From the NCBI GenBank assembly GCA_009377395.1, contig WHUB01000011.1, forward strand, positions 16,079 to 80,078: 64,000 nt of DNA, written 5' to 3'. The notes under the pieces were generated by a model that saw only the letters and a list, made by a program, of their open reading frames with translations, did not search any database and was not told the DNA's origin. Shown here piece after piece: positions 32,147-39,501 of this stretch (its first letter is position 1; each line of letters starts with the position of its first letter). The DNA is from Actinophytocola sp. (GTDB taxonomy: Bacteria > Actinomycetota > Actinomycetes > Mycobacteriales > Pseudonocardiaceae). A program made the position numbers and the translations under genes.

Positions 32147-32593
32147 GTGGGCTCGAGTCCCTTCCGGCTCCGGCCACCCCGGCGCGGCATGCCCGTGGTG
32201 CCGCTGGTGATCGCGCTGCTGGTGGCGCTCGGCACCGCGTGCCAGCCGCTCGAGAATCCGAAGCCGATGCCGAGCTCATCACCGGCGCCGACGACACCGA
32301 CGTCGACCTCGAACCTCGGCACGGTGTCGGCGACCGAGACGCCGTCCGGTGCCAGCCAGCCGGTCTCGCAGCAGCGGATGTTCGACCACACCGAGGTGCA
32401 GGACGCGGTGTACAGCTTGCTCGCGCGCACCTACCAGATCCAGAACGTCGAGCTGGTGATCTGCCCGCCGAACCAGCGGGTGGAGCGCGGCTCGAAGTTC
32501 AGCTGCACCGCGAAGATCGACGGCGAGAGCAAGCTGGTGCCGATCACGGTGACCAGTGCCGAGGGTGACTACCGGGTCGGCAGGCCGCGGTAG
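32147..32593 (+). CDS. Probable lipoprotein with DUF4333
   Basis: A 148-aa protein with a signal peptide (RLRPPRRG, then VVPLVIALLVALGTAC). Cys at about 32 follows GTA, a non-ideal but plausible lipobox, so lipid anchoring is inferred. A Ser/Thr/Pro-rich linker leads to a DUF4333 domain (DHTEVQDAVYSLLARTY, CPPNQRVERGSKFSCTAKIDG) with two cysteines. It shares that domain with the gene at 30679, 1.5 kb upstream. The start is the GTG at 32147 behind GAAGGAG. A 165-bp inverted repeat begins 2 bp after its stop. Confidence 0.82.
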   Translation: MGSSPFRLRPPRRGMPVVPLVIALLVALGTACQPLENPKPMPSSSPAPTTPTSTSNLGTVSATETPSGASQPVSQQRMFDHTEVQDAVYSLLARTYQIQNVELVICPPNQRVERGSKFSCTAKIDGESKLVPITVTSAEGDYRVGRPR

Positions 32594-32595
32594 CT

Positions 32596-32760
32596 TAGGC
32601 CGTGTCTCGCGGATCCGTGGTCGCGGTATCGGTGATCCAGATTGTCCGTGGCTGCGTTGTCGTCGTCGACCATAGCTCCGCTATGGCCTTCCTCCTCCGC
32701 CTTGCCACGAACAATCTGGATCACCGATCCCATCGAGCGAGATCCACGAGACACGGCCTA
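32596..32760. repeat. 165-bp near-perfect inverted repeat (MITE-like or double terminator)
   Basis: Both ends read TAGGCCGTGTCTCG inward, and 19 of the first 20 bases match. After a diverged stretch both arms share ATCGGTGATCCAGATTGT and CGTGGC. The apex is a perfect CCATAGC-TCC-GCTATGG hairpin (32670-32686). No coding frame is credible inside. It fills the gap between convergent genes exactly: it begins 2 bp after one stop, and its last three bases are the TAG stop of the exonuclease. It looks like a non-autonomous mobile repeat that may now terminate both transcripts. Confidence 0.75.
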
Positions 32761-33708
32761 GTCGGTCAGCGCGGCGAGCAGCCGGTCGGCGGAGCCGCCG
32801 AGGTTCCAGCGCTCGGCGAGCTCGGCGACCCGGTCCGGGTCGGCGGGGGAGTCGGGCACCCGGTCGTCGCGGGAGAACGTCACCGGCGCGTCCGGCACGA
32901 CCGCGACCACGGCCGGGGCCGCGGCGAGATAGTCCGCCGCCGCGGCGAGCTGCGTCCGCGCCCGTACCGGCACGTCGGGGTCCCCGGCGCTAGCAGCCTT
33001 GATCAGCGCGGGCAGCGAGCCGAACCGCGTGATGAGCTTGGCCGCCGTCTTCTCCCCGATGCCGGTGACGCCGGGCAGCCCGTCCGAAGGGTCGCCGCGC
33101 AGCACCGCCATGGCGGCATACGCCGGGCCCGCGTCCGCCTCCGGCACGCCGTAGCGCTGGGCGATCTCGGCCGGGCCGAGCACCTCGGCCTTCGCCCAGC
33201 CCTTGCCGACGTAGATCACCGACGCCGGGGTCGGCTCGGTGCGCACGAGCTGGAACAGGTCCCGGTCGCCGGTGATCACCTCGACCGGGTTGGTGCGCTC
33301 GCGTGCGGTGAGCGTGCCGATCACGTCGTCGGCCTCGTAGCCGTCGGCCTCGGCCGTCGCCAGGCCGCAGGCGTCGAGCAGGTCGAGGATGATCGGCACC
33401 TGCGGGCTGAGGGTGTCCGGCACCTCTTCGACATCGCCGTCGTCCATCTCCTCGGCGACCCGGTGTGCCTTGTAGCTGGGCAGCAGATCGACCCGGAACT
33501 GCGGCCGCCAGTCGGCGTCGAGACAGGCGACGAGGCGGTCGGGTTTCCGGTCGGTGAGGATGCGCGCCACCGTGTCGGCGAAGCCGCGCACGGCGTTGAC
33601 CGGCGTGCCGTCCGGCGCCCGCAACGAGTCGGGCAGCGCGAAGAACGACCGGAAGTACAGGCTGGCGGCGTCGAGCAGGGCCAGTGGCCGATCGGACCTG
33701 GCTGTCAT
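32758..33708 (-). CDS. 5'-3' exonuclease (PolA N-terminal-like, FEN family)
   Basis: A 316-aa stand-alone flap/5' nuclease corresponding to Rv2090. It carries the metal-binding acids of the family: LLDAASLYFRSFFALP at the N-terminus, LVACLDADWRPQFR, EADGYEADDVIGTL and ITGDRDLFQLV. A helix-hairpin-helix lies in DGLPGVTGIGEKTAAKLI. No polymerase domain is present. Such enzymes remove RNA primers or flaps in replication and repair. Its stop codon lies within the terminal base triplet of the 165-bp inverted repeat. It is divergent from pepE. Confidence 0.93.
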   Translation of the reverse strand: MTARSDRPLALLDAASLYFRSFFALPDSLRAPDGTPVNAVRGFADTVARILTDRKPDRLVACLDADWRPQFRVDLLPSYKAHRVAEEMDDGDVEEVPDTLSPQVPIILDLLDACGLATAEADGYEADDVIGTLTARERTNPVEVITGDRDLFQLVRTEPTPASVIYVGKGWAKAEVLGPAEIAQRYGVPEADAGPAYAAMAVLRGDPSDGLPGVTGIGEKTAAKLITRFGSLPALIKAASAGDPDVPVRARTQLAAAADYLAAAPAVVAVVPDAPVTFSRDDRVPDSPADPDRVAELAERWNLGGSADRLLAALTD

Positions 33709-33774
33709 GCGATGCAGCTTGCCATACCACGGGCGGGTGGCGGGTCACCCCACGTGCGATGCGAGGGTCGCGGC

Positions 33775-33780
33775 TAGGCT
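33775..33780 (+). promoter_or_regulatory. -10 hexamer TAGGCT, leaderless pepE
   Basis: TAGGCT lies 6 nt before the ATG at 33787, predicting a leaderless transcript. Confidence 0.5.
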
Positions 33781-33786
33781 CGGGGC

Positions 33787-34944
33787 ATGTCCCGTCGCTC
33801 ACTGCACACCCCCGCCCCGAGCCCGGACCGGCTGCGGGCCAGGATCGACCGCGCCCGTCAGGCCGCGGCGGCGGCCGACACGGACGCGCTGCTGATCGCT
33901 CCCGGCTCCGACCTGCGTTACCTGATCGGGCAGGCGGGTGGTTCGTTCGAACGCCTCTCGACGCTCGTGGTGCCCGCCGGGGACGCCCCGCCCGCGCTGG
34001 TGGTGCCCGCGCTCGAGGCGGCCGGGTTCGGCGACGTGCCGTTCGACGACCTCGGCGTCGAGCTGGTGACCTGGGTGGACGGGCAGGATCCGTACCGGAT
34101 CGTCGCGGACCTGGCGGGCCGTGCCGGGACGGTCAAGCAGGTGGCGGTCAGCGACTCGACCATCGCGCTGCACGTGCTGACGCTGCGGGGCGCGCTGCCG
34201 GAGGTGCGGCAGGTGCTCGCCGGGCCGATCGTGCGGGAGCTGCGGATGCGCAAGGACCCGGCCGAGATCGACGCGCTGCGCCGGGCGGCCGCCGCGATCG
34301 ACCGGGTGCACGCGCGGGTGCCGTCGCTGCTGGCCCCGGGCCGGACGGAGGCGGAGGTCGGCGCGGACATCGCGGCCGCGATCGTCGAGGAGGGCCACAC
34401 CGAGGCGGAGTTCATCATCGTCGGGTCGGGGCCGAACGGCGCCAGCCCGCACCACGAAATGTCCGACCGGGTGATCGAGACTGGCGACGTCGTCGTGGTC
34501 GACATCGGCGGGCCGATCCCCGAGGGCTACAACTCCGACTGCACCCGCACCTACTCGGTCGGCGAACCGGCGCAGGCCGATGTGCGCGAGACCTACGCGG
34601 TGCTGGAGGCGGCGCAGCAGGCTGCGGTGCGTGCGGTGCGACCCGGCGTGCCCGCCTCGGCCGTTGACGCGGCGGCCCGCGAGCCGATCACGGCGGCGGG
34701 CTTCGGGGAGCGGTTCATCCACCGCACCGGGCACGGCATCGGCCTCGACGTGCACGAGGAGCCGTACATGATGGCCGGCAACGAGCTGGCGCTCGAACCG
34801 GGAATGGCGTTCAGCGTCGAGCCCGGCATCTACCACGAGGGCCGCTGGGGGGCGCGGATCGAGGACATCGTCGTCGTCACCGAGGACGGCGTCGAGCCGC
34901 TGAACACCCGGCCACACGGGCTGACGGTGGTGGAGGCGACATGA
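33787..34944 (+). CDS. pepE: M24-family Xaa-Pro peptidase
   Basis: A 385-aa cytoplasmic metallopeptidase of the aminopeptidase P/prolidase family, syntenic with PepE (Rv2089c). The N-terminal creatinase-like domain spans about 1-150. The catalytic pita-bread domain carries the five metal ligands in VVVDIGGPIPEGYNSDCTRTYS (two Asp), HRTGHGIGLDVHE (His), EPGIYHEG (Glu) and RIEDIVVVTEDG (Glu). It is expected to release N-terminal residues before proline. It overlaps the Lrp regulator by 4 bp (ATGA), so the two are co-translated. Confidence 0.94.
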   Translation: MSRRSLHTPAPSPDRLRARIDRARQAAAAADTDALLIAPGSDLRYLIGQAGGSFERLSTLVVPAGDAPPALVVPALEAAGFGDVPFDDLGVELVTWVDGQDPYRIVADLAGRAGTVKQVAVSDSTIALHVLTLRGALPEVRQVLAGPIVRELRMRKDPAEIDALRRAAAAIDRVHARVPSLLAPGRTEAEVGADIAAAIVEEGHTEAEFIIVGSGPNGASPHHEMSDRVIETGDVVVVDIGGPIPEGYNSDCTRTYSVGEPAQADVRETYAVLEAAQQAAVRAVRPGVPASAVDAAAREPITAAGFGERFIHRTGHGIGLDVHEEPYMMAGNELALEPGMAFSVEPGIYHEGRWGARIEDIVVVTEDGVEPLNTRPHGLTVVEAT

Positions 34945-35393
34945 GCGTTCCCCTCGAACCGACCGACCAGGCGATAGCGCGGGAGCTGAACGCGAACGGC
35001 CGCAGCAGCTTCACCGATCTGGCGGAGCGGGTCGGACTGTCGGTGTCCGCCGTGCATCAGCGGGTACGCCGGTTGGAGCAGCGCGGCGTGATAAAGGGGT
35101 ACACGGCGCGGCTCGACGGGGAACAGATCGGTCTGCCGCTGACGGCGTTGATCTCGCTGACACCGAACGACCCGGCCGCGCCGGACGACTACCCGCAGCG
35201 GCTCGAGCACATCCGCGAGATCGAGTCGTGCTACTCGGTGGCGGGGGACGAGTCGTACGTGCTGCTGGTGCGGGTGCCGTCACCGGCTGGTCTGGAGGAT
35301 CTGCTGCGGCGCATCAGAGAGTCGGCGAAGGTGTCCACCCGGACCACGGTGGTGCTGTCCACGCCGTTCGAAGGCCGCCCGTCCGCGCTGTGA
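34941..35393 (+). CDS. Lrp/AsnC-family transcriptional regulator
   Basis: A 150-aa protein with an N-terminal helix-turn-helix (DQAIARELNANGRSSFTDLAERVGLSVSAVHQRVRRLEQRGVI) and a C-terminal RAM effector domain (LTALISLTPND, then EIESCYSVAGDESYVLLVRVPS). Members sense amino acids and control their metabolism. The 4-bp overlap with the dipeptidase gene pepE suggests response to proline or other peptide-derived amino acids; this is inference. It ends 4 bp from a convergent gene. Confidence 0.93.
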   Translation: MSVPLEPTDQAIARELNANGRSSFTDLAERVGLSVSAVHQRVRRLEQRGVIKGYTARLDGEQIGLPLTALISLTPNDPAAPDDYPQRLEHIREIESCYSVAGDESYVLLVRVPSPAGLEDLLRRIRESAKVSTRTTVVLSTPFEGRPSAL

Positions 35394-35397
35394 CGGG

Positions 35398-35802
35398 TCA
35401 GCGGGGCGGCTGCCACCGCTGGGTGCGTTCCCCGGCGGCGGACGCCCTGCGGTCGGGGTGCTGGTGCAGCAGGATGCTCAGCCGACGATAGGCGATCAGA
35501 AACTCGGTGCGAGACTCGTTGTACTCACCGGCGACGGCGTGTTCGAGCCCGGCGCCGATCGCGGCCTGCGCGGTCGGTTCCGCCGCGGCGAGCAGATCGG
35601 CCATGCCCGCCGCGGTGGTGCGTAGCGTGGCGAGCAGTTGGGCGAGCTGGGGGTTGCCCTCGCCGACGGTGAGCACGGGCACCACGACGTGCAGCTGATC
35701 GCGCAGCAGGGTCAGCGAGGCGCGGGGCGAGAGACCTGAGCGGCGTGCGGGTGCGTTCACCGGAAGCTCCAAGGGCAGCTGTTGGGCCAGGGGTGAGACC
35801 AC
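35398..35802 (-). CDS. Conserved-looking hypothetical protein
   Basis: A 134-aa soluble protein, mainly helical by composition. The N-terminus is LAQQLPLELPVN, then SGLSPRASLTLLRDQLHVVVPVLTVGEGNPQLAQLLATLRTTAAG and a Glu/Arg-rich C-terminal helix (YNESRTEFLIAYRRLSILLHQH). No signal peptide, membrane segment or known domain is recognised. The start GTG at 35802 is the longest option; no strong ribosome-binding site is seen. It converges with the Lrp gene with 4 bp between stops. Confidence 0.6.
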   Translation of the reverse strand: MVSPLAQQLPLELPVNAPARRSGLSPRASLTLLRDQLHVVVPVLTVGEGNPQLAQLLATLRTTAAGMADLLAAAEPTAQAAIGAGLEHAVAGEYNESRTEFLIAYRRLSILLHQHPDRRASAAGERTQRWQPPR

Positions 35803-35827
35803 GTGAGATCGGTGTTATGACGCGCCG

Positions 35828-36907
35828 TCAAGGCAGCACCGTCGGGTGAAGATGTCCGTCGGTGCCTTCGAGGCACGCGGCAGCGTCGCGGGTGGACGCG
35901 ACGAACTCCGTGATGCACCGCCCGATCTGGGCGTGACCTGCGGCGTTCAGGTGGAACGACTCCTGCGCCGCGTGTGATGCGCGAGCAACTTTGTCAAGGT
36001 AGTCCCACCGTACCGTGAGCCTGGTGAACCACTCGCTGCCGGCATCGCGACCGCCGGTGCAGGCCTCGTGGCCGTAGCCCGCCCGGGACAGGTCGAGGAA
36101 GCGGGCACCGGCCCGGTTGGCCGCCTCGTGGAGGCCCTGGCTGAGTCTGGCGACCGCGGTCGAGTGGATCCAGGCCAGGTCGGATGTGCGGAACGGGCAG
36201 CCGTTCAGCGAGCGCAGGTACTCCGGGATGTGGGGGCTCACCGGCGACGGGTAGGACTGCACGATGAGCTGATAGTCGTCGCGCTGGTAGCCGGTCTCGG
36301 TGAGCACCGTCCTGATGTCGGCCAGCGCGGCGACCACCTTCGGCACCATCCGGTCGATCGTCGCGTCCCAGTGGCGGGTGAGTCGTTGCGTGCACGGCGG
36401 GCCACCCCAGTACGCCCGGACGCACTCCGACAGCCGGTCGGAGAACCTCGGGTCGTCGTTGGCGCCGATGGCGACGGTGACGATCTTGATCTCGTTGGTC
36501 TTGGCCAGCTCGCGGAGCTGGGCCGCCTGCGAGCCCTCGCCGTACCTGGTGTGCTTGCCGAGCCTGACCTGCTGCGTCGAGGCGCCGGAGCAGGCGAGGT
36601 TGACGGTTTGCTCGATGCCGGGCACCGACGTCTGGTGGACCATGGCCTTGGGGGAGCGGTGGCACCAGTCGCCGGCGCGGCCGTTGGTCTCGGGTGTGTA
36701 GATGCCGGTGCCCTCGCCGGACACCGAGCTGTCGCCGATGCTGACCATGGTGAGCGGGCCGCGTGATGGAGGTTCCGGTTCCGGCGCGGGCACCGGCGCG
36801 GGTCGGTGTGGCGGCTCGTCGCCACCGACGAACACGACCGCCGCCATGGCGGCCGCGAGGAGAACGACGAGCCCGCCATACCACGGGCGAAACCGGAACT
36901 GCCGCAT
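35828..36907 (-). CDS. Secreted or membrane-anchored SGNH/GDSL hydrolase
   Basis: A 359-aa protein with an N-terminal membrane anchor or signal (about 10-28, YGGLVVLLAAAMAAVVFVGG), a Pro-rich linker (30-50) and an SGNH esterase/lipase domain. Block I is SIGDSSVSGEG with Ser60 as nucleophile, block III is IGANDDPRF, and block V is ESFHLNAAGH. The His is present, but the usual Asp three residues before it is Glu. Several cysteines (WCHRS, LACSGAS, ECVRAYWGGPPC) suggest disulfides. The start is supported by TAGGAT 8 nt upstream. A repeat cluster lies just beyond the promoter. Confidence 0.88.
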   Translation of the reverse strand: MRQFRFRPWYGGLVVLLAAAMAAVVFVGGDEPPHRPAPVPAPEPEPPSRGPLTMVSIGDSSVSGEGTGIYTPETNGRAGDWCHRSPKAMVHQTSVPGIEQTVNLACSGASTQQVRLGKHTRYGEGSQAAQLRELAKTNEIKIVTVAIGANDDPRFSDRLSECVRAYWGGPPCTQRLTRHWDATIDRMVPKVVAALADIRTVLTETGYQRDDYQLIVQSYPSPVSPHIPEYLRSLNGCPFRTSDLAWIHSTAVARLSQGLHEAANRAGARFLDLSRAGYGHEACTGGRDAGSEWFTRLTVRWDYLDKVARASHAAQESFHLNAAGHAQIGRCITEFVASTRDAAACLEGTDGHLHPTVLP

Positions 36908-36915
36908 CGCCCGCG

Positions 36916-36921
36916 ATCCTA
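36916..36921 (-). promoter_or_regulatory. -10 hexamer TAGGAT of the SGNH hydrolase gene
   Basis: On the reverse strand TAGGAT lies 8 nt before the ATG at 36907. The five-copy repeat begins 12 bp further upstream, where a -35 or regulator would sit. Confidence 0.45.
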
Positions 36922-36932
36922 CGTCCGTTCCC

Positions 36933-37090
36933 GTCGTGTCCTGCGTTGCAGACGTCGTGTCCTGCGCCGGTGCCGTTGTGTCCTGCTTTCAGGACGCCGA
37001 GTTCGACATTCGGCGCCAGTGCCGGGAGCCGCGAATGGAGAACTCGCAGGCAGGAACGCAGGACACGACGGCTTGAACGCAGGACACAAC
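36933..37090. repeat. Five-copy GTCGTGTCCTGCGTT repeat cluster, both orientations
   Basis: Forward copies lie at 36933-36947, 36954-36966 and 36975-36986 (the third as GTTGTGTCCTGC). Inverted copies lie at 37055-37069 and 37076-37090 (the last AACGCAGGACACAAC). The first forward and first inverted copies are perfect 15-bp complements, so a long hairpin around a 107-bp loop is possible. The cluster fills the 198-bp gap between the AraC and SGNH genes. It resembles dispersed palindromic repeats; a regulator array is the alternative. Confidence 0.75.
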
Positions 37091-37105
37091 GCAGGCTGCG
37101 CCCCG

Positions 37106-38110
37106 TTACGTCCGCGCGGAACGGTAGGCGCCGGGGGCGGTGCCGGTCCAGCGCTTGAAGGCGCGATGGAAGGCGCTCGGGTCGGCGTAGCCGAGCCGAG
37201 CGGCGATGTCCTCGATGGTGTCGTCGCTGTCGGTGAGGGCGGTGATGGCGACGTCGCGGCGGACGTCGTCGCGATGCTGCCGGAAGCTCGCGCCCTCCTC
37301 GGCGAGCTTGCGCCGCAGCGTCTGCGGGCTCAGCGATAGTTGCGTGGCGACGGCGTCGAGCGACGGCAGCCGGGCGGGCGCGGCGTGTTCGAGGATGCGG
37401 CGCACCGACTGGCCCGCGCTGGTGGCGTAGTCGGGTACGGCGGCGAGGTCGGCGGGCGCATGCCGCAGGAACTCCGACAGCGCCGCCCGGTCGCGCACGA
37501 CCGGCATCGCCAGGTACTTGCGGTCGAACGTCGCCGCCGTCGTGCCGCCGCGTCCGAACGTCGAGCGGCAGCCGAAGACCAGGTCGTACTCCTCCCGATG
37601 CGGCGGGGCTGGATAACCGAAATCCATGCCACGCAACGGAATCCGCCGTCCAATGAGCCAGCTGCAGAACCCGTGCCAGATGATCATGATGCCCTCGCAC
37701 ATGAAGTGGTCCGGGTCGCGCACGCCGCGAATGTCCAGCTCCACCAGCGCGGCGCCGCCCCGATAGCGCACCCGGAACCGGGGCGTGCCGGGGAACAGCT
37801 CGTAGAACGTCGTCGCGCGCCGCAACGCCGAGCGCAGGTCGGCCGAGTGGACGGCGGCGTGGCACATCATTGCGAACGTGCCCCGCGGGCTGCGATGCGG
37901 CCCGAGCCCCATGAACTCGTCGTCGAGCGTCGCGATCAGCACCCGCACCAGCCGGGCCGCCTGCTCGGCGGTGACCCGCGCCCGATGGTCGTCGAGTAGC
38001 ACCGGTGCGATGCCCGCCTGATGCAGCAGCGGGTCGAGGTCGATGCCCTTACGCCGGGCCCCCGCAAGGGCTCCCCGGATGTGGTGGATTGAGATCGTGC
38101 GTGCGGACAT
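37106..38110 (-). CDS. AraC-family transcriptional regulator
   Basis: A 334-aa regulator of the OruR/ArgR-like subgroup. The N-terminal domain (about 10-200) is the PF12625 arabinose-binding-like domain (LDPLLHQAGIAPVLLDDHRARVT, CSWLIGRRIPL). The C-terminal domain is a double helix-turn-helix with LPSLDAVATQLSLSPQTLRRKLAEEG and the AraC signature EDIAARLGYADPSAFHRAFKRWTGTAPGAYR. The start is the ATG at 38110; 11 further codons are open upstream. Divergence from the KAS III gene, plus direct and inverted repeats between, suggests it controls that gene, possibly in response to a fatty acid. Confidence 0.9.
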   Translation of the reverse strand: MSARTISIHHIRGALAGARRKGIDLDPLLHQAGIAPVLLDDHRARVTAEQAARLVRVLIATLDDEFMGLGPHRSPRGTFAMMCHAAVHSADLRSALRRATTFYELFPGTPRFRVRYRGGAALVELDIRGVRDPDHFMCEGIMIIWHGFCSWLIGRRIPLRGMDFGYPAPPHREEYDLVFGCRSTFGRGGTTAATFDRKYLAMPVVRDRAALSEFLRHAPADLAAVPDYATSAGQSVRRILEHAAPARLPSLDAVATQLSLSPQTLRRKLAEEGASFRQHRDDVRRDVAITALTDSDDTIEDIAARLGYADPSAFHRAFKRWTGTAPGAYRSART

Positions 38111-38151
38111 CGTTACGCGCACAGTACCTATGCCACGTCTCACAGCCGTGA

Positions 38152-38180
38152 TCGGCCGGTGTGCGCGCAGGTCGGCCGGT
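38152..38180. promoter_or_regulatory. Direct repeat TCGGCCGGT, 20-bp period
   Basis: Two copies at 38152-38160 and 38172-38180 are spaced 20 bp apart, about two helical turns. This is the usual arrangement of AraC-family half-sites, placed between the AraC gene and fabH-like gene. Confidence 0.45.
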
Positions 38181-38193
38181 TACTGAGCGGTTT

Positions 38194-38220
38194 GGACACT
38201 CATACCGAGCAGTAGTGTCC
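38194..38220. promoter_or_regulatory. Inverted repeat GGACACT-N13-AGTGTCC
   Basis: A perfect 7+13+7 inverted repeat lies 36 bp upstream of the KAS III start. It is a second operator candidate in this 146-bp divergent region. Confidence 0.45.
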
Positions 38221-38256
38221 TAGCCACGCCGCGTCGCGCGGGGCGACGGTTGACGC

Positions 38257-39213
38257 ATGCGAAGCAGTCAGGGCAACGTCGGCGCACGCCTGCTCGGCGT
38301 CGGCGGCTACCGGCCGGTCAACACGCTCACCAACGACGAGCTCGCGGCCCGGTTCGGCAAGACGCCCGACTGGGTCGCCGCCCGCACCGGCATGCGCACC
38401 AGGGCGCTTGCCGCCGAGGACGAACGCGTCCCCGACATGGCAGCCGCCGCGGGTGCGGCCGCGCTCAAAGACGCCGGAATCACCGAGGCCGACGTCGACC
38501 TGGTGATCGCCGCCAGCTGCAGCGCGGCGACGCCGATGCCGAGCGTGTCCGCCGAGACCGCGGGACTGCTCGGCATCAGGGCGGCAGGCGCGTTCGACGT
38601 CAACTCGGCCTGCGCCGGGTTCTGCTACGCCACCGCCGTCGCCGCTGACTTGGTGCGCGGCGGCTCGGCAGCCACCGTGCTCGTCATCGGCGCGGAGCGG
38701 ATGAGCACCTGGATCGACGCGGACGACTTCGGCACCGCGATCATCTTCGGTGACGGCGCCGGGGCCGCCGTCGTCGGCGCGTCCGACGAGCTGGACATCG
38801 GCCCGGTGGTGTGGGGCAGCGACGGCACCGGGTGCGATCTGATCGCGATCGACCCCGCCGAGCGCCGGCTGCGGATGCAGGGCAGGCAGGTGTTCCGGTG
38901 GGCGACGACGGAGATCCATCCGGTCGCGATCGCCGCCTGCGAGAACGCGGGCGTCGCGCCGCAGGAGCTGGCCGCGATCGTCCCGCACCAGGCGAACCTG
39001 CGCATCGTCGATGCCATCGCGGCCAAGATCGGCGCGGACAACGCCGTGGTCGCGCACGACGGCGAGGACATCGGCAACACCTCGGCGGCCTCGATCCCAC
39101 TCGCGCTGGAGCGGCTGCGTGAGACCGGCCAGGTCGGCACCGGCGACCTGGCGCTGCTCATCGGTTTCGGCGCCGGGCTCGCCTACGCCGCCCAGGTGGT
39201 CCGGGTGCCCTGA
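38257..39213 (+). CDS. Beta-ketoacyl-ACP synthase III family protein
   Basis: A 318-aa thiolase-fold enzyme with the FabH triad: Cys119 in VNSACAGF, His244 in VPHQANLRI and Asn274 in DIGNTSAAS. Family text also includes RTGMRTRALA and FGDGAGAAVVG. FabH condenses an acyl-CoA starter with malonyl-ACP. No acyl carrier protein or other fatty-acid gene is adjacent, and it is divergent from a dedicated AraC regulator. It may therefore be a secondary KAS III for a specialised starter unit rather than the housekeeping fabH, so I withhold the symbol. Confidence 0.9.
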   Translation: MRSSQGNVGARLLGVGGYRPVNTLTNDELAARFGKTPDWVAARTGMRTRALAAEDERVPDMAAAAGAAALKDAGITEADVDLVIAASCSAATPMPSVSAETAGLLGIRAAGAFDVNSACAGFCYATAVAADLVRGGSAATVLVIGAERMSTWIDADDFGTAIIFGDGAGAAVVGASDELDIGPVVWGSDGTGCDLIAIDPAERRLRMQGRQVFRWATTEIHPVAIAACENAGVAPQELAAIVPHQANLRIVDAIAAKIGADNAVVAHDGEDIGNTSAASIPLALERLRETGQVGTGDLALLIGFGAGLAYAAQVVRVP

Positions 39214-39257
39214 CGCGACGGGGCTTGTGCGACGGGCGCGACACGCGTTCACTGGAA

Positions 39258-39289
39258 CCTGCGGCACATTTTTCGCGACACGCCGCAGG
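39258..39289 (+). terminator. Hairpin CCTGCGGC-N16-GCCGCAGG before the 66-aa gene
   Basis: An 8-bp perfect stem with a 16-nt loop containing TTTTT lies 45 bp after the KAS III stop. Its right arm abuts GGGGAGG, the ribosome-binding site of the gene at 39301. It may be a terminator or affect translation. Confidence 0.4.
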
Positions 39290-39300
39290 GGAGGCTTGAC

Positions 39301-39501
39301 ATGTCCAGTGCCGCCGCACCTCCAGCAGCCGTGTCGGTCCGGTATGCCCGCGAGCAGTACGCGCTCGGCTACGCCCACGGCCGCGACAACCGGGCCGACG
39401 CGGCGGCGTTCGCCCGGTTCTTCCTCGCCCGGTGCGAAGACGCGGACGGCCTCGTCGACGTGGCGGCCGCCTACCGCGACTGGCAGGTCACGGCTCCCTG
39501 A
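39301..39501 (+). CDS. Small hypothetical protein (66 aa)
   Basis: A 66-aa soluble protein (RYAREQYALGYAHGRDNRADAAAFARFFLARCEDADGLVDVAAAYRDW). The ATG at 39301 lies 6 nt after GGGGAGG, and codon bias matches real genes here. No family is recognised. Its end overlaps the convergent ligase gene by 14 bp. A role with end joining is only positional speculation. Confidence 0.6.
   Translation: MSSAAAPPAAVSVRYAREQYALGYAHGRDNRADAAAFARFFLARCEDADGLVDVAAAYRDWQVTAP

Noticed and set aside
39214..39300. tRNA or small RNA gene in the hairpin region after the KAS III gene
   Set aside because: Only a single 8-bp stem is present, with no cloverleaf or conserved RNA features.
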